Below are positions 8,962-20,098 of a stretch of 64,000 nt of DNA, in pieces. The notes beneath the pieces are model-generated. The model was not told where the DNA came from. It saw only the letters and a list, made by a program, of their open reading frames with translations, and made no database searches. A program made the position numbers and the translations under genes. This DNA is from Choristoneura fumiferana (taxonomy: Eukaryota > Arthropoda > Insecta > Lepidoptera > Tortricidae), in contig NC_133501.1 of the NCBI RefSeq assembly GCF_025370935.1, positions 5,132,682 to 5,196,681 on the forward strand. Reading direction: 5' to 3'. How positions within the stretch are numbered: the first letter of the stretch is position 1; every line of letters begins with the position of its first letter.

Positions 8962-11186
8962 CTGCAAAATAAAAAAAACATTCAAAGTCAAAGTATCTTT
9001 AATTCATTTAAAATATAACAAACTTTATTTTTTTCTATGTACGTCAATACATATAACTCTTAAGGGGAGGAGCGCTGCCTTATCCTAAAGCACGGGTTGT
9101 ACCTATTTAGGAAGTAGTGTTTTAGTTATGTGGACAATGTAAAAAGATACTTGGAAATAAATTATTAAATTATTAAAAAATCTTATTAAAATCACCCTCC
9201 TTGAATAATGACACCAATTGACCTCTTAATTGACCTAATCCCCTACTGAACAAAGCTTTCACTATGGATACTAGGCAACGGATAAACAATAGGTACATAT
9301 TAAACGTCCAGGACTCGAGAGCAAACATTCGTACTTATTCATACAAATATCGACCCCGACCGGGGAAAGAACCGGGGGAAGACCGGGGAAAGAGAAGGTG
9401 CTCTAACCACTTGGCCATCCGCGTCTATATAGGTTGGCTGTCAGCCGCCGTTTTAGGAGCGGAGATTTTAGTACCCCATGTCTGACCTTGCGGAGTAACT
9501 GTTGATCGCCTGGGCCATCACGTTCTCTCATGCAGAAGAAGTGCCATAGCCTGTTTCGCCACGTCTGCCTTAACGTGTGTGTTGTATTAGTTTTCGTTGG
9601 ATAAGTCTTTTAAAACCATTAGGGGTTGCTAAAACGATTTTTCGATTCAGTGAATTGTTTGCGAAATATTGAACTTTAAAGTGCAAATTTTCATTAAAAT
9701 CGAGCGTCCCACCCTCTAAAATCTAAACCGATGGGTGGAAAAATTTGAAAAAAAGGATGGTAGTAACTATATCAAACTTTCAAGGAAAACTATAAAAGCT
9801 AAATTTGCTTGAGAATTATTAGTAGTTTATGAGTAAATAACAGCCTAAGGTATAAAATATACTTAAACTTGGAAGATTCCGTATGAAATACGAAATCCTT
9901 AGAAAAATATTACTTAATTTTTTCGTAATGGCTACGGAACCCTATTTTGGGCGTGTCCGACACGCTCTTGGCCGGTTTTTTAAATACTTACGAGTACCAT
10001 GACATGGCTTAGCCTCCACTGTTGTTGTAAGCGCCATCTATAACAGTAAATTATATTAGAAAAAAAAAACAGCTAAACTAAATAAACCTATGGTAGCCCA
10101 GTGGTTTGACCTATCTATTTTTTTACCCGACTGCGAGAAGGAGGGTTATGTGTTTGACGCGTAAGTATGTATGTATGTCTATTCCTATGTCCTCTCGTAA
10201 CTACTCAACGGCTGAACCGATTTTGGATTTATCTTGATGACGCGAGTAAAACTGGGTACATGAAATTCTTGAAAAAATATTTTTTGGCGCCAAATTGTAA
10301 GTTTTTAAACAAAAATATTCAAACGTATCGAGTAGGGTATAAAATGAAAGCTAATAATTAGCCCATTCTAAATATTATATGAGTTGTAATAGTTTTAATC
10401 CTCCATTTTCACAGAACTATTAGAAAGTGAGAAATAAAACAATTAAAATATCAAAAAACCCGACTGCTTTAAAAAATACTAAATAGAAGAAAACAAGTTT
10501 AGTGGGCTAGAACTTTGTTAAGTACCTAGCTAACTTAAAGTTCAATAGTCGGGACCCATTCAAATCGTGACCAGCTCAAAAATTCTTAGTACCTAATGGG
10601 TCCCGAATGATGAACTTTAAGTTAGCTACTTAACAAAGTTCTAGCCCACTAGAACTTGTTTTCTTCTTTTTAGTATTTTTTAAGACAGTCGGGTTTTTGA
10701 TTTTTTTTAATTAATTGTTTTTTTTTATTTATCGTCGACATACTGCAATGCCGCTAACAAAAATAATTTAATAATTTCATCAAAATGTATATGGATGTAA
10801 TTTACCTAGAGGTGTATTAAATAACAAAAATAAATACTTTGAGGAAGGTGGGTTACTCCGTGGGGACGTATCTGAATAACGAAAATTAATATATTTAATG
10901 TTAAAAAGACGACGGTCAAAATATTGAAAGTAGGTTAGGTAAGGTTCGATATTTTGACCGTCGATATTTTTACTGTTGGTATTTCAATTTTCGGTATTCA
11001 GATACGTGCCCTGCTCAGTACGTGTAACAGAAATGTAATAATTTTTTTTCTGCTCAAATCAAAGTGTAGCTCATATCGACAGGTCATTTAAAAGCACTTT
11101 AAGGTTTCTATTTTTAATAATAAAAAAACTAGAGAATAACTCACCAAAATGGTTGCGAACAGGAAAAAAACGTAAAAGAAATTCAT
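8900..11186 (-). CDS. Small secreted His/Cys-rich peptide, complete three-exon gene
   Basis: Joining (minus) 11186-11145, 10037-9992 and 8961-8900 gives 150 nt: 49 residues and TAA. Exon 1 encodes MNFFYVFFLFATIL and exon 2 continues MALTTTVEAKPCHGT. Together they make a classic signal peptide with cleavage predicted after VEA at residue 23. The mature part is about 26 residues, with Cys at 26, 34, 39, 43 and 47 and His at 27, 30, 32 and 37; the spacing is C-x7-C-x4-C-x3-C-x3-C. Junction phases are 0 and 1, and the donors are GTGAGT and GTAAGT. A TATA box lies 70 bp upstream of the ATG. I do not recognise the family. The odd Cys count allows a dimer or an unseen further phase 1-1 exon. Possible roles such as a silk-borne defence or metal-binding peptide are inference. 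Confidence 0.75.
9190..9435 (-). mobile_element. tRNA-derived SINE (SINE-C), decayed
   Basis: In reverse it matches the copy at 59569-59812: the 'ccgttgcctagtatccatag' tail and 'gacctagtcaattggtgt' block, with a tRNA-like head and a short internal duplication (accggggaaag). Confidence 0.7.
9588..9981 (+). mobile_element. Family F3 element, 3' part
   Basis: It runs from the 'cgttggataagtctttt' block to GACACGCTCTTGGCCGG. Its end is 4 bp from the donor of exon 2 of the small Cys-rich peptide gene on the other strand. Confidence 0.75.
9992..10037 (-). CDS. Cys-rich peptide gene, exon 2
   Basis: The acceptor (minus) TGTTATAG ends at 10038 and the donor GTAAGT occupies 9991-9986. It runs from phase 0 to phase 1 and encodes MALTTTVEAKPCHGT, the end of the signal peptide and the first Cys. 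Confidence 0.72.
10130..10705. mobile_element. Non-autonomous element with CCCGACTG ends and an internal hairpin
   Basis: It starts TTTTTACCCGACTGC and ends CAGTCGGGTTTTTGA. The right half is a hairpin of about 110-bp arms around 10570. The same organisation recurs at 33488-34170. It follows a 25-bp SINE-A head remnant at 10092-10116. Confidence 0.7.
10861..11011. mobile_element. Palindromic MITE
   Basis: The arms GGGGACGTATCTGAATAACG and the near-reverse complement at 10990-11011 enclose an inner pair, 'gacggtcaaaatattga' and 'gatattttgaccgtc'. Confidence 0.6.
11145..11186 (-). CDS. Cys-rich peptide gene, exon 1 (signal peptide)
   Basis: The ATG is at 11186-11184; fourteen codons give MNFFYVFFLFATIL, then donor GTGAGT. 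This ATG is the first after the TATA box and opens a hydrophobic stretch. Confidence 0.78.
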
Positions 11187-11255
11187 TTTTATGTGTTTTT
11201 TAGACAACTTGTACTAACAAGTCTTTTATTCTGATTACTAAATGCAGAACTGCAG

Positions 11256-11263
11256 TATTTATA
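11256..11263 (-). promoter_or_regulatory. TATA box of the Cys-rich peptide gene
   Basis: Minus-strand TATAAATA, followed about 25 bp downstream by an initiator-like TCAGAA. The ATG lies about 45 bp beyond that. Confidence 0.6.
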
Positions 11264-11693
11264 GTAGACACATGTTTATTCATGAAAAATAAATTATAAT
11301 AAAACAACAACATTATAATATCATAATAAGTCAATGAGGGTTATAAAGTAAAAGCGAAAAGCCTTAAAATATGACAAGTGTTTACCCTCGGCTTCGCACG
11401 CGTTAATCATAAGATCCAGCAGTTGAATTAAATTCCAATGAAAATTTATAAAAATTACATAGTGGATTTCATACGCTGCAAATAAATATAGTTTTGTAAA
11501 ATAAACTACATACCTACACGCTGTTCACATCGAATTAAAAAGTGAATAAATAATTCTTAACTTAGGCAGAAAATAATAATGAAGAAAAAATAATATTATT
11601 GTGAAAAAATCGTGGGGCATTTGTGCCATATTTTTCGTATATCGAGCATTAATGTCATCTTGATAATCGTGCAAAATTTCAAATCAATCCGAT
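11264..11693. other. Upstream flank of the Cys-rich peptide gene; nothing else seen
   Basis: AT-rich sequence with no repeat family I can name apart from a short 'ttcgcacgcgttaatcat' stretch. Its position makes it the proximal promoter region of the minus-strand gene. Confidence 0.35.
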
Positions 11694-12332
11694 TTTTAGG
11701 GTTCCGGAGCCAAAATGGCAAAAACGGACCCCTATAGTTTCGCCATGTCTGTCTGTCCGTCCGTCCGCGGTTTTGCTTAGGGACTATCAATACTAGAAAG
11801 CTGTCATTTTCTCGGAAATATATGTAAACTATGCCGACAAAATAGTACAATAAAAAACTAAAAAAAAAATTTTTTTAGGTTACCTCCCATAGACGTAAAC
11901 TGGGGGTGTTTTTTTTCTCATCCAACCCTATAGTGTGGGGTCTCGTTGGATAGGTCTTTTAACCATTAGGGGTTTGCTACGACGATTTTTCGATTCAGCG
12001 ATGTGTTTGCGAAATATTTAACTTTAAAGTGCAAATTTTCATTAAAATCGAGCGTCCCCCCCTCTAAAATCTAAACCGGTAAGTGGAAAAATTTGAAAAA
12101 AATCAGGATGGTAGTAAGTATATCAAACTTTCAAGTATAACGGTTAAGTTTGTTTGAGAATTATTAGTAAGTAGTTTAAGAGTAAATAGCAGCCTAAAGT
12201 ATAAAAGATACCTAAACTATGGAAGATTCCGTATAAAATACGAATTTCTTAGAACAAAATTACCTATTTTTTTCGTAATGGCTACGGAACCCTATTTTGG
12301 GCGTGTCCGACACGCTCTTGGTTGGTTTTTGA
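11694..12332 (+). mobile_element. Family F3 element, near full length
   Basis: It runs from TTTTAGGGTTCCGGAGCCAA to GACACGCTCTTGGTTGG. The ends carry a subterminal inverted match (AGGGTTCCGGAGCCA and TGGCTACGGAACCCT), as in a non-autonomous DNA element. No coding capacity. Confidence 0.8.
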
Positions 12333-12419
12333 AGGTGAAATCACGTTCAAAAGTTCGGTTACATATACGAAAAGCTGAAGCTAATTAATAAGTGTTAAAA
12401 AAAAATTGCAGCAGACATG

Positions 12420-12865
12420 TCTCCGAATCCTAACAGTTATAATTTAATGCGCTAAGGTTAAATAAAAAAAAAGTTAAGTTAAAGTTAGTTAGGAAAGTTC
12501 ATTATAGTCGTTAAGTTTCTTGAATTTTCTTACTGCGCAATTTTCTTATTTTTTCCATGCCAATCTTTTTATAAATATTGTGTGTATTTATGTAAACTCT
12601 TTATGCTACAGAAATAGAACCACAAACACAATTTACAAACAATTAAAAAAAAAAGTTGAGATTCGTGTACAAAGGCGACCTTATCCCGAATTTATCGTAT
12701 AAAGTATTAAAAAGCTCAAAAAAGATACATGAACTCATTCCGAATGTATCTTAAAATTTTCGAAATATTAAACTGAACATTTCGAGGATTTTTCAACTTT
12801 TTTAAAAGTAACGGCTACGGAACCCTGTTATGAGCATGGCCCGACTTGCTCTTGGCCAGTTTTCT
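12420..12865 (+). mobile_element. Diverged F3-related 3' end
   Basis: The 3' boundary reads GGCTACGGAACCCTGTTATG and then CTTGCTCTTGGCCAGTTTTC. The interior is too diverged to align by eye. Confidence 0.45.
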
Positions 12866-13189
12866 CATGGATTTTGTTAGTCAAGGGCATTTAAGTAAGG
12901 TTAATAAACGGTTAAACTAACAGTCAAGTCCAATGACGTATTATGATTTTATTATTAATTATTAACGTCATGATTATTTTAAAAGAACAATGTATCAATC
13001 GATTTACGTATTATATTATTTGTTCTATAAACACAGGTGGTAATTATAATATTGGTGAAGGTACAAGCAGCATTTTTTTTTTTTTTTTTTATAGCATGGA
13101 GAGGGTATTTTCATCAGGTAACCCGGCCAATGGGATAAAAGTTGCAAATTAACGTTGAAAAGGACTTTAACATGTCATCGACATATAGC

Positions 13190-13440
13190 GTAGAGAATCG
13201 GCAAGTTGCTTTTATTACGTTGGTAAGCGGGAGCAAACGACCATGCCGGTAACCTTCACCTGATGGAAAGCAATCACCGCCGCCTGGTCAACACGAGGGG
13301 TATCACAGGTACGTTGCCGGCCCTTTGAGGACTGATAGGCGATAGAAAGATAAAGATCCCTAAGTTGTACTTCTCCGGAAATGTAGTCCCAGGAAGCTGG
13401 TTCGCTTAAAGCGGACGGTGCTATAATGCCAACCATTAAG
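13190..13440 (-). mobile_element. Interspersed repeat related to F2 in layout
   Basis: The 'ggtaagcgggagcaaacgacc', 'caatcaccgccgcctgg' and 'gggccggcaacgtacctg' (reverse) blocks resemble lepidopteran retroposons of the F2 type. Only one copy is in the window. Confidence 0.4.
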
Positions 13441-13509
13441 GTGGTGAGGATGAAATGATTTACGGTTGCGTGAAGTACGTTAGTGACACCTACCGCGGCA
13501 ACAATCCGA

Positions 13510-14176
13510 TTTTTAGGGTTCCGTAATCAACTATGAACCCGTATAGTTTCGCCATGTCTGTCCGTCGGCCTGTCCGCGGGTAGGCTCAGAGACCGTTAGT
13601 ACTAGAAAGCTTTAATTTGGCTTGAATATACATATCAGTCATGCCAACAAAGTGGTACAATAAAAAATGTAAAAAAAAATTTTTAGGGTGTTTTTTTCTT
13701 ATCTAACCCTTTAGTGTGGGGTATGGTTGGATGGGTCTTTTAAAACCATTAGGGGGGTCGCTAAGACAATTTTTCTATTCAGTTTGCGAAATATACAAAC
13801 AAGGGCAAGTTTTCATTAAAAAGCGCAAGCAATCAATTAAAATCTCTGTTAAGATAAATTGTTTAACAAAATGAGTCGTAACGTTACTTGAATAAATAAA
13901 TTAATTTATTGTTATTATTATTATTAAAATCAAAAAAAAAAAAAAAAGTTCAGACTGGAAGTAAATATATCCAATTTACAAGGATAATTATAGCGGCTAA
14001 GATTGCTTGAGAATGATTAGTAGTTTAAGAGTAAATAGCAGCAAAGTATAAAGTATACCTAAACTTGGAAGATTCAGTACACAATACGAAATCCTTAGAA
14101 AAATATTATTTGATTTTTTCGTAATGGCTACGGAACACTATCCTGGGCGTGTCCGACACGCTCTTGGCCGGTTTTT
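13510..14176 (+). mobile_element. Family F3 element, near full length
   Basis: Both ends are present (AGGGTTCCGTAATC to CGCTCTTGGCCGG). The middle carries an inserted 'ttattgttattattattat' simple stretch at about 13905-13925. Confidence 0.78.
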
Positions 14177-14379
14177 TTTAACTTTGATGATACTGTTGGT
14201 GTTCTTTACCGTTGCCCTGGCTGTGGAGGGCGTGTTCGGCGAGCCGGTAGAACAGCTTCCACCTCCTTTCTTCCCACTCTACTGGGTCCTTGTCGTCCGG
14301 CCTCACCCAGTGCACGACTTGTGGCGCTGTTTAAACCGTTCTCCTTCCTCCATGCTGGACTGGATGGGATCTATGGGGT

Positions 14380-14476
14380 TAAGGAGCCGAGGATAGGACG
14401 CAATGGCGCTCATTGAAGGAGGGCTATGGTCCAGCAGTGGGGAGCTATAGGCTCATGATGATGATGATTATGATGT
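14380..14476 (+). mobile_element. RTE-type LINE tail
   Basis: GGAGGGCTATGGTCCAGCAG is followed by (ATG)n, the usual 3' terminus. About 200 bp upstream may belong to the same degraded LINE. Confidence 0.55.
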
Positions 14477-14544
14477 TCAAAGTAGAACCTCTTCATAAGG
14501 TTCCCTGACAAATGGCTGAGCTCTATTAAAAGCTATTATTTATT

Positions 14545-14822
14545 TATTTTATTTTATTCGACTGGATGGCAAACAAGCAAGTGGGTCAGCTGATGGTAAG
14601 AGATCACCACCGCCCATAAACATCTGCAACACCAGGGGTATTGCAGATGCGTTGCCAACCTAGAGGCCTAAGATGGGATACCTCAAGTGCCAGTAATTTC
14701 ACCGGCTGTCTTACTCTCCACGCCGAAACACAACAGTGCAAGCACTGCTGCTTCACGGCAGGATTTGCGAGCAAGATGTTGGCAGCAATCCGGGCGGACC
14801 TTGCACAAGGTCCTACCACATG
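14545..14822 (-). mobile_element. A-tailed retroposon (F2), full-length example
   Basis: In reverse: a T-rich start with (TTTTA)n, the 'gatggcaaacaagcaagtgg' block, the 'aacctagaggcctaagatgg' block and an end at 'gcacaaggtcctacc'. Confidence 0.78.
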
Positions 14823-15057
14823 CACGCTTTTAAAAATCTGAATGAAGGTGTTTTGATAAGCAACAGCTTAGGCCTTCTAAATCTCCTTCTAAAACGCTCG
14901 AAATAGATACCAGTCTGGTTCTAGCTTAGTCTTTCATGAATCGAAGGATTTAACTACGCTATACTTATGATTGGTTTTTTGGAGTCTTTTTGTATTTTTT
15001 ATTTCAACTCCAAATTTGTTACTTTTACGGGTATCCCGTGAAACCATATCGAAAATA

Positions 15058-15175
15058 CAAACTGAGACATGGATGCACAGAAAAACCAGAAATAGAGACC
15101 AGCACTGGAAATCGCACCCAGGTCCTCAGCATTCCGTGCTGCGTGCTATAACCCCTACACCACTGCTGGACAGAC
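15058..15175 (-). mobile_element. tRNA-derived SINE-B, left copy of an inverted pair
   Basis: In reverse it reads AGCACGCAGCACGGAATGCT with a B-box-like GGTGCGATTTCCAGTGC. It faces the copy at 15298-15425; flanks 'aatctagacacga' and 'tcgtgtctagatt' are also inverted. Confidence 0.7.
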
Positions 15176-15297
15176 TGGAATCTAGACACGAGTGTGACGT
15201 CTGTCGACGCAACATAGATGTCGCTACTGCTGCTGCTTAAGTAGCAAGTAGAAATAAGCAACCTGAGATATGTATGCATATTAAAAATTCGTGTCTA

Positions 15298-15425
15298 GAT
15301 TCCTGTCCAACAGTGGTGTAGGGGTATATAGCACGCAGCACGGAATGCTGAGGACCTGGGTTCGATTCCCAGTGCTGGTCTCTTTTTCTGGTTTTTCTGT
15401 GCATCCATGTCTCAGTTTGTATTTT
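15298..15425 (+). mobile_element. tRNA-derived SINE-B, right copy of an inverted pair
   Basis: The head is AGTGGTGTAGGGGTATATAG with B box GGTTCGATTCC, then TGTGCATCCATGTCTCAG. Other copies lie at 24489, 45385 (reverse) and 47435. Confidence 0.75.
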
Positions 15426-15720
15426 CTAAAAAATACTTGCCCAAGCATCCCACGCAGCCCAACGAGCGAATGCATGCTCCTCTCCCAGCTTTTCAACAAA
15501 TGGTTGACGCAGACTCTGTGGGTACATAAAAAACACTTCCAACCCTCTCCACCTTATAGAAAGCTCCAGGGAGTTGGACACCTGCAGCCAGGTTTCTTAG
15601 CAGGTGAGCGTGCTTTGGGCTCTCCCTTCGTAGTCGTCCATATAATAGACTATTTCCCGACTTCCCCCCTCCTATAAATCACCTCATATAAAATTTAAAA
15701 ATAAAAACAAGTAAACAAAA

Positions 15721-16060
15721 GCAAGCCGTGGTGGCAGGCAAGCCGTGGTGGCAGGCAAGCCGTGGTGGCATAGTGGTTAGACCTATTGCCTCTCAAGCTG
15801 AGGGTCGTGGGTTCAAACCCCGGCTCGCACCTCTGAGTTTTTCGAAATTCATGTGCGGAATTACATTTGAAATTTACCACGAGCTTTGCGGTGAAGGAAA
15901 ACATCGTGAGGAAACCTGCACAAACCTGCGAAGCAATTCAATGGTGTGTGTGAAGTTCCCAATCCGCACTGGGCCCGCGTGGGAACTATGGCCCAAGCCC
16001 TCTTGTTCTGAGAGGAGGCCTGTGCCCAGCAGTGGGACGTATATAGGCTGGGATGATGAT
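15721..16060 (+). mobile_element. SINE-A with triplicated 5' end
   Basis: The 17-bp unit GCAAGCCGTGGTGGCAG is repeated three times (15721-15770) directly in front of a full-length copy that ends in GGCTGGGATGATGATG. Confidence 0.85.
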
Positions 16061-16249
16061 GAAACAAAAGCAAGGGCATAGTGTCTTTGGTCCTTAAGGC
16101 GACTCAACTCAAAAAAGTGTAAGTACTGCCACGAGAGTTGAAGTAAATTATTAGACGCAGAGATAGGACATGAAGACCTGATTGCATAAAAAACTTTTTA
16201 ACAAAATAATTACACCGCTGAAAAACTGAAAAGCCAAAAAATATTAAAC

Positions 16250-16950
16250 CTTTTTAGGGTTCCGGGGCCAAAATGGCAAAAACGGAACCCTTATAGTTTC
16301 GTCAAGTCCGTCTGTCTGGCTGTCTGTCTGTCCGTTCGTTCGTATGTCACAGGCATTTTACTCAAAAACTACAAGATGTATATCAATGAAATTTGGAGTA
16401 CAGATGTCTTGTCAAAGCCGCTATTTAGTTTTGTAGTTTAATAACAAAAATACATATTATAGGGGGGGCACTCCATACATGTAACAGAAATTGAAAAAAA
16501 AAATGTGTAACTCGCATCAACGTGTGGTACATAGTTCAACAGCTCTTTTGAAAAGATAGTCAGGTTTCTCAAAAACTTTTTTGATTAAGTGAAGATTTCC
16601 GGAAATAATCGCTCCCAAAGTAGCAAAAACTGTGTGTTCCCCCCACCTCTAACTTGTAAACCGTTTGTCCAAAAAATATGCAAAAAATATGGAAAGGTAA
16701 CGCTTAATAAATACTTTTAACGAAAATTGGTTTCAACATGACCGGATATACCATTTTTGAGTTATTGCCGAAAAAATGCGCTTCTTAACAAAAGGACGTA
16801 AGTGCCGTGAAGATACGCTCTTTTTATGAAAATAGATTTTAAGACTGTAGTAAGTGTTATAACGCACATAATATTACTTGATTTTTTTCGTAATGGCTAC
16901 GGAACTCTATCTTGGGCGTGTCCGACACGCTCTTGGCCGTTTTTTTTTTA
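16250..16950 (+). mobile_element. Family F3 element, subfamily with different interior
   Basis: The ends match F3 (AGGGTTCCGGGGCCAAAAT to GACACGCTCTTGGCCG). The interior differs ('tcaaaaactacaagatgta', 'aatttggagtaca') and is shared with the reverse fragment at about 34230-34445. Confidence 0.75.
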
Positions 16951-17099
16951 TTTAACCTTAATCTAGGTACTAGTTTGAAGTCGGTGTCTCAGCTCAGCAC
17001 GAGCCAGCAGGAGTGATTGAAGCCCAAAGTATGTAGGTGAGGTAGACGACTATAGGCCTTCTAAGTTAAGTTTTTTATTTTATAATTTTTTCCCACCGT

Positions 17100-17714
17100 T
17101 GGGGTTTTTTTTCAAATTTACAAAGTACCAATTTCAAGATACCCTATCCAATAAAAAAAGAATTATCATAATCGGACACTGCAAAAAGTTATGCTTGGTC
17201 ATGCAATACAATCAGTGACTGGTCACTCAATCATTCCCTGTTTTGTTACCCTTAGGGTAGGCGTTTTTTTTTCCAAATATAATGGGACCCCCTCGGGGTA
17301 TACATACGCTTTCCTTTAAAAAATAATTATCAAAAACTCTAACTACTCTGTAAAAAGTTATGCGTGGTCATACATAAAAAAAAGAAATATACGCGTCGAC
17401 TTGAGAACCTCCTCCGTTTTTTTTCGTCGGTTAAAAAGGAGAATAAATACCCCGCTGCCATTACATGACACGTTCTTGTGTCCATGACACGTTCTTGTGT
17501 CCATGACCTCCACTCTGTTGGCACGCAGTTGATCTCTCTATGGATCGCGACTTTCTTAGTCAGATGTGTCGCAATGGGAAATAACAATAGTTATAATTAA
17601 ATATCCATTGTCATAAAACGCCAAATTTTCGCACATTTAATTCCTTATTGTTACATTTTGTAAAGTCATAAAAATTCTAACATCTGTTCAAATATTTAAT
17701 TTAAACGAGTTGTT
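17100..17714. other. No gene seen
   Basis: It holds a block shared with 23790-24050 ('aaaaagttatgcgtggtcata', 'atatacgcgtcgacttgaga') and a short tandem copy of TGACACGTTCTTGTGTCCA at 17466-17503. The shared block indicates another repeat family. Confidence 0.45.
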
Positions 17715-17880
17715 AGGCGACAAATTCAAATTCAAAATTCAAATGATTTATTCATTAAATAGGCCGCAATGGGCACTTTTACACGTCATTTTTTAAACTA
17801 CCAGCGCTTTCGGAAAGACCATCATTGCCAAGAAGAATGCGCCGCAAGAAACTTGGCAGAAAGTCATTTTTTCATAATAA
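17715..17880 (-). mobile_element. LINE 3' tail
   Basis: The reverse strand ends in AATAAATCATTTGAATTTTG and carries 'ttcttggcggcgcattcttc'-type sequence. The same tail, split by insertions, is at 62059-62145 and 63053-63115. Confidence 0.65.
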
Positions 17881-18306
17881 TATAATTACAAATAAAATAC
17901 TTAAAAACTATATTATACAATTAAAGAAAAAAAATACAAAAAATAATAATAATAAAAATACAGGGATGTATGGGGTCCCTTAGTTACAATACTAAACACT
18001 AACTACTTATATCTAAACTATATCTACGTTCAGTGGAAGTGTAGAATGCTTCCAACGTCATAAATTTTAAAGTATAATAACTATAATTTAGTTCTGAAAT
18101 ATACATTTCAGGTCAAGTACCCATTAAGCTTTTGGATTTAGAAGGCAAGTTCACGTCTGCCGCCCCCAAAGTTAGCTCACACGCACTCATGTCATGCTCT
18201 GAAAGCAGAGCGGTACCGAGGGCATGGTATTGCTTCCGTTCCCATAAGCTCTATGGGATCGTATGCGATCGACATAAAGGAATTTTACAAATACCCTGTT
18301 TTTATA

Positions 18307-18621
18307 CAGGGGGTCTCAAAACTACCACGTCACGGTGACACCAGAGGTAGGCCAGCTCAAGACGAACCTAACATGACCTAAGTAAAAGTTGCACTGTATT
18401 CGAGTTATTAACGAAATAAAGATTTTTGAGAATTTTCCCCTTTGTCCTAACATTTTTAGTACCAGCATCGGCTTGGAAAGCTCTTAATAACAGTTTTTTA
18501 TGTGTATCAAATCAGGAATAGTTACTTCAGATGTGCAAAGTGTCATGTTAGGCTTGTTAGGTTCGTCTTGAACTGGCCTACCTCTGGTGTCACTGTGACG
18601 TGGTAGTTTTGGGACACCCTG
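18307..18621. mobile_element. Palindromic MITE with TA target site
   Basis: Inverted arms of about 70 bp begin CAGGGGGTCTCAAAACTACC and CAGGGTGTCCCAAAACTACC. TA flanks both ends (18305-18306 and 18622-18623), as for Tc1/mariner-type MITEs. Confidence 0.85.
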
Positions 18622-18639
18622 TATAAGAACAATTAGATT

Positions 18640-18848
18640 AGAATAGAATTAGATACACAGTACAAGCAAACGTAGCAGTGCAAACGTAGTGTAGGACGTC
18701 CTGAGGCACAGTGGACGGACGACCTTATGAGGGTCGCTGGCGGCGGATGGATGCGAGGGGCTGAAGACAGTGTTGTGGCGCGCCATGGAAGAGGCCTATG
18801 TCCAGCAGTGGACTGCTGTGGGCTGATGATGATGATGATGATGATGAC
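18640..18848 (+). mobile_element. RTE-type LINE 3' end
   Basis: Broken frame encoding a TDDL-type motif, then 'ggcctatgtccagcagtgg' and a (GAT)n tail. Confidence 0.65.
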
Positions 18849-18914
18849 ACAGTACAAGTAGGTACGAAACGTTTCTTGAGACTCTTGAGTAAATTTTTAG
18901 GGTTACGTACTGCA

Positions 18915-19376
18915 AAAGGAAAGAATGTAACGATTGTCTTCAACCAGCGTGTGTTGCCAGTTATGATGTGGATCCGAGGCGAGGTGCTTCACTAAAGGCC
19001 ATATAAATAAGCTCAAGAGTTATTCAGCGAGCTATGGAGGGAGCTATGCCCGATGTTTCTCTACGAGATCGAATCAGAAATGAGGAGAAACGTAGTAAAA
19101 CGAGGGACACCGACGTAGCAAAGCGAATTAGCCCTTTGAAATGACAAAGGCAGGCAATATAACATGGAGAACAGATGGCCGTTGGGGCTGAAGAGTTCTC
19201 GAGTGGAGACCGCGCGGTAAGCGCAGCGTAGGACGTATATCAACGAGATGGACGGATGACCTGGTTAAAGCTGCGGGTTCACGGTGGATGCAGGCCGCTG
19301 CCAACCGAAGCAACTGGAGGTCAATGGGGGAGGCCTATGTCCAACACTGGACGTCCTACGGCTGACATGATGATGA
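18915..19376 (+). mobile_element. RTE-type LINE reverse-transcriptase C-terminal fragment
   Basis: Frames with several stops encode pieces such as WRTDGRWG, RWTDDLVKAAGSRWM and NWRSMGEAYVQHWTSYG. These are the hallmark end of lepidopteran RTE elements. The tail is (ATG)n. Confidence 0.8.
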
Positions 19377-19529
19377 TGTACCTAAGGTATAACATAGGCG
19401 CCATCTTTAGCTGATATTGCGTATCAGTTAACACCATCTGTATAAATACAAGTGGTTAGATATTGACTATAAATAAATACCACCACTGCTTAAACATGAC
19501 TTCGTATTCACAAAATCCAGCTTGGTAAA

Positions 19530-20098
19530 AAACCGGCCTAGAGCGTGTAGGACACGCCCGAAATAGGGTTCCGTAGCCATTAGGAAAAAAATAAGTAGTA
19601 TTTTTCAAAGGATTTCGTATTTTGTACGGAATATTCCAAGTTGAGGTATATTTTATACCTTAGGCTGCTATTTACCTACTCTTAAAGTACTAAAAATTCT
19701 CAAGGAAACTTAACCGTTATAGTTTTCCGTGTAAGTTTGATATACTTACTACCATCCTGATTTTTTTAGAGGGGGGCTCGATTTTAATGTAAATTTGCAC
19801 TTTAAAGTTGAATATTTTGCAAAAAAATCACTGAATCTAAAAATCGTTTTAGCAACCCCGTAATGGTTTTAAAAGACCTATCCAACGATACCCCACACTA
19901 CAAGGCTGGATAAAAATAAAAATCACCCTAACACTTTACGTCTATGGCAGGTACTCTTATGTTTTTTTTATTGTTCCATTTTGTCAGCATAGTTTACATA
20001 ATATATATTCGTGCAAAATTACAGCTTTCTAGCATTGATAGTCAGACATGGCGAAACTACAAGGGTTCTGTTTTGCCATTTTGGCTACGGAACCCTAA
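19530..20098 (-). mobile_element. Family F3 element, full length in reverse
   Basis: The ends are AACCGGCCTAGAGCGTGTAG and TGGCTACGGAACCCTAAAA. It ends 135 bp before the TATA box of the 26-kb gene. Confidence 0.8.

Noticed and set aside
15771..15850. Functional tRNA gene at the head of SINE-A
   Set aside because: The same head occurs at many sites joined to the same non-tRNA body; it is SINE promoter sequence.
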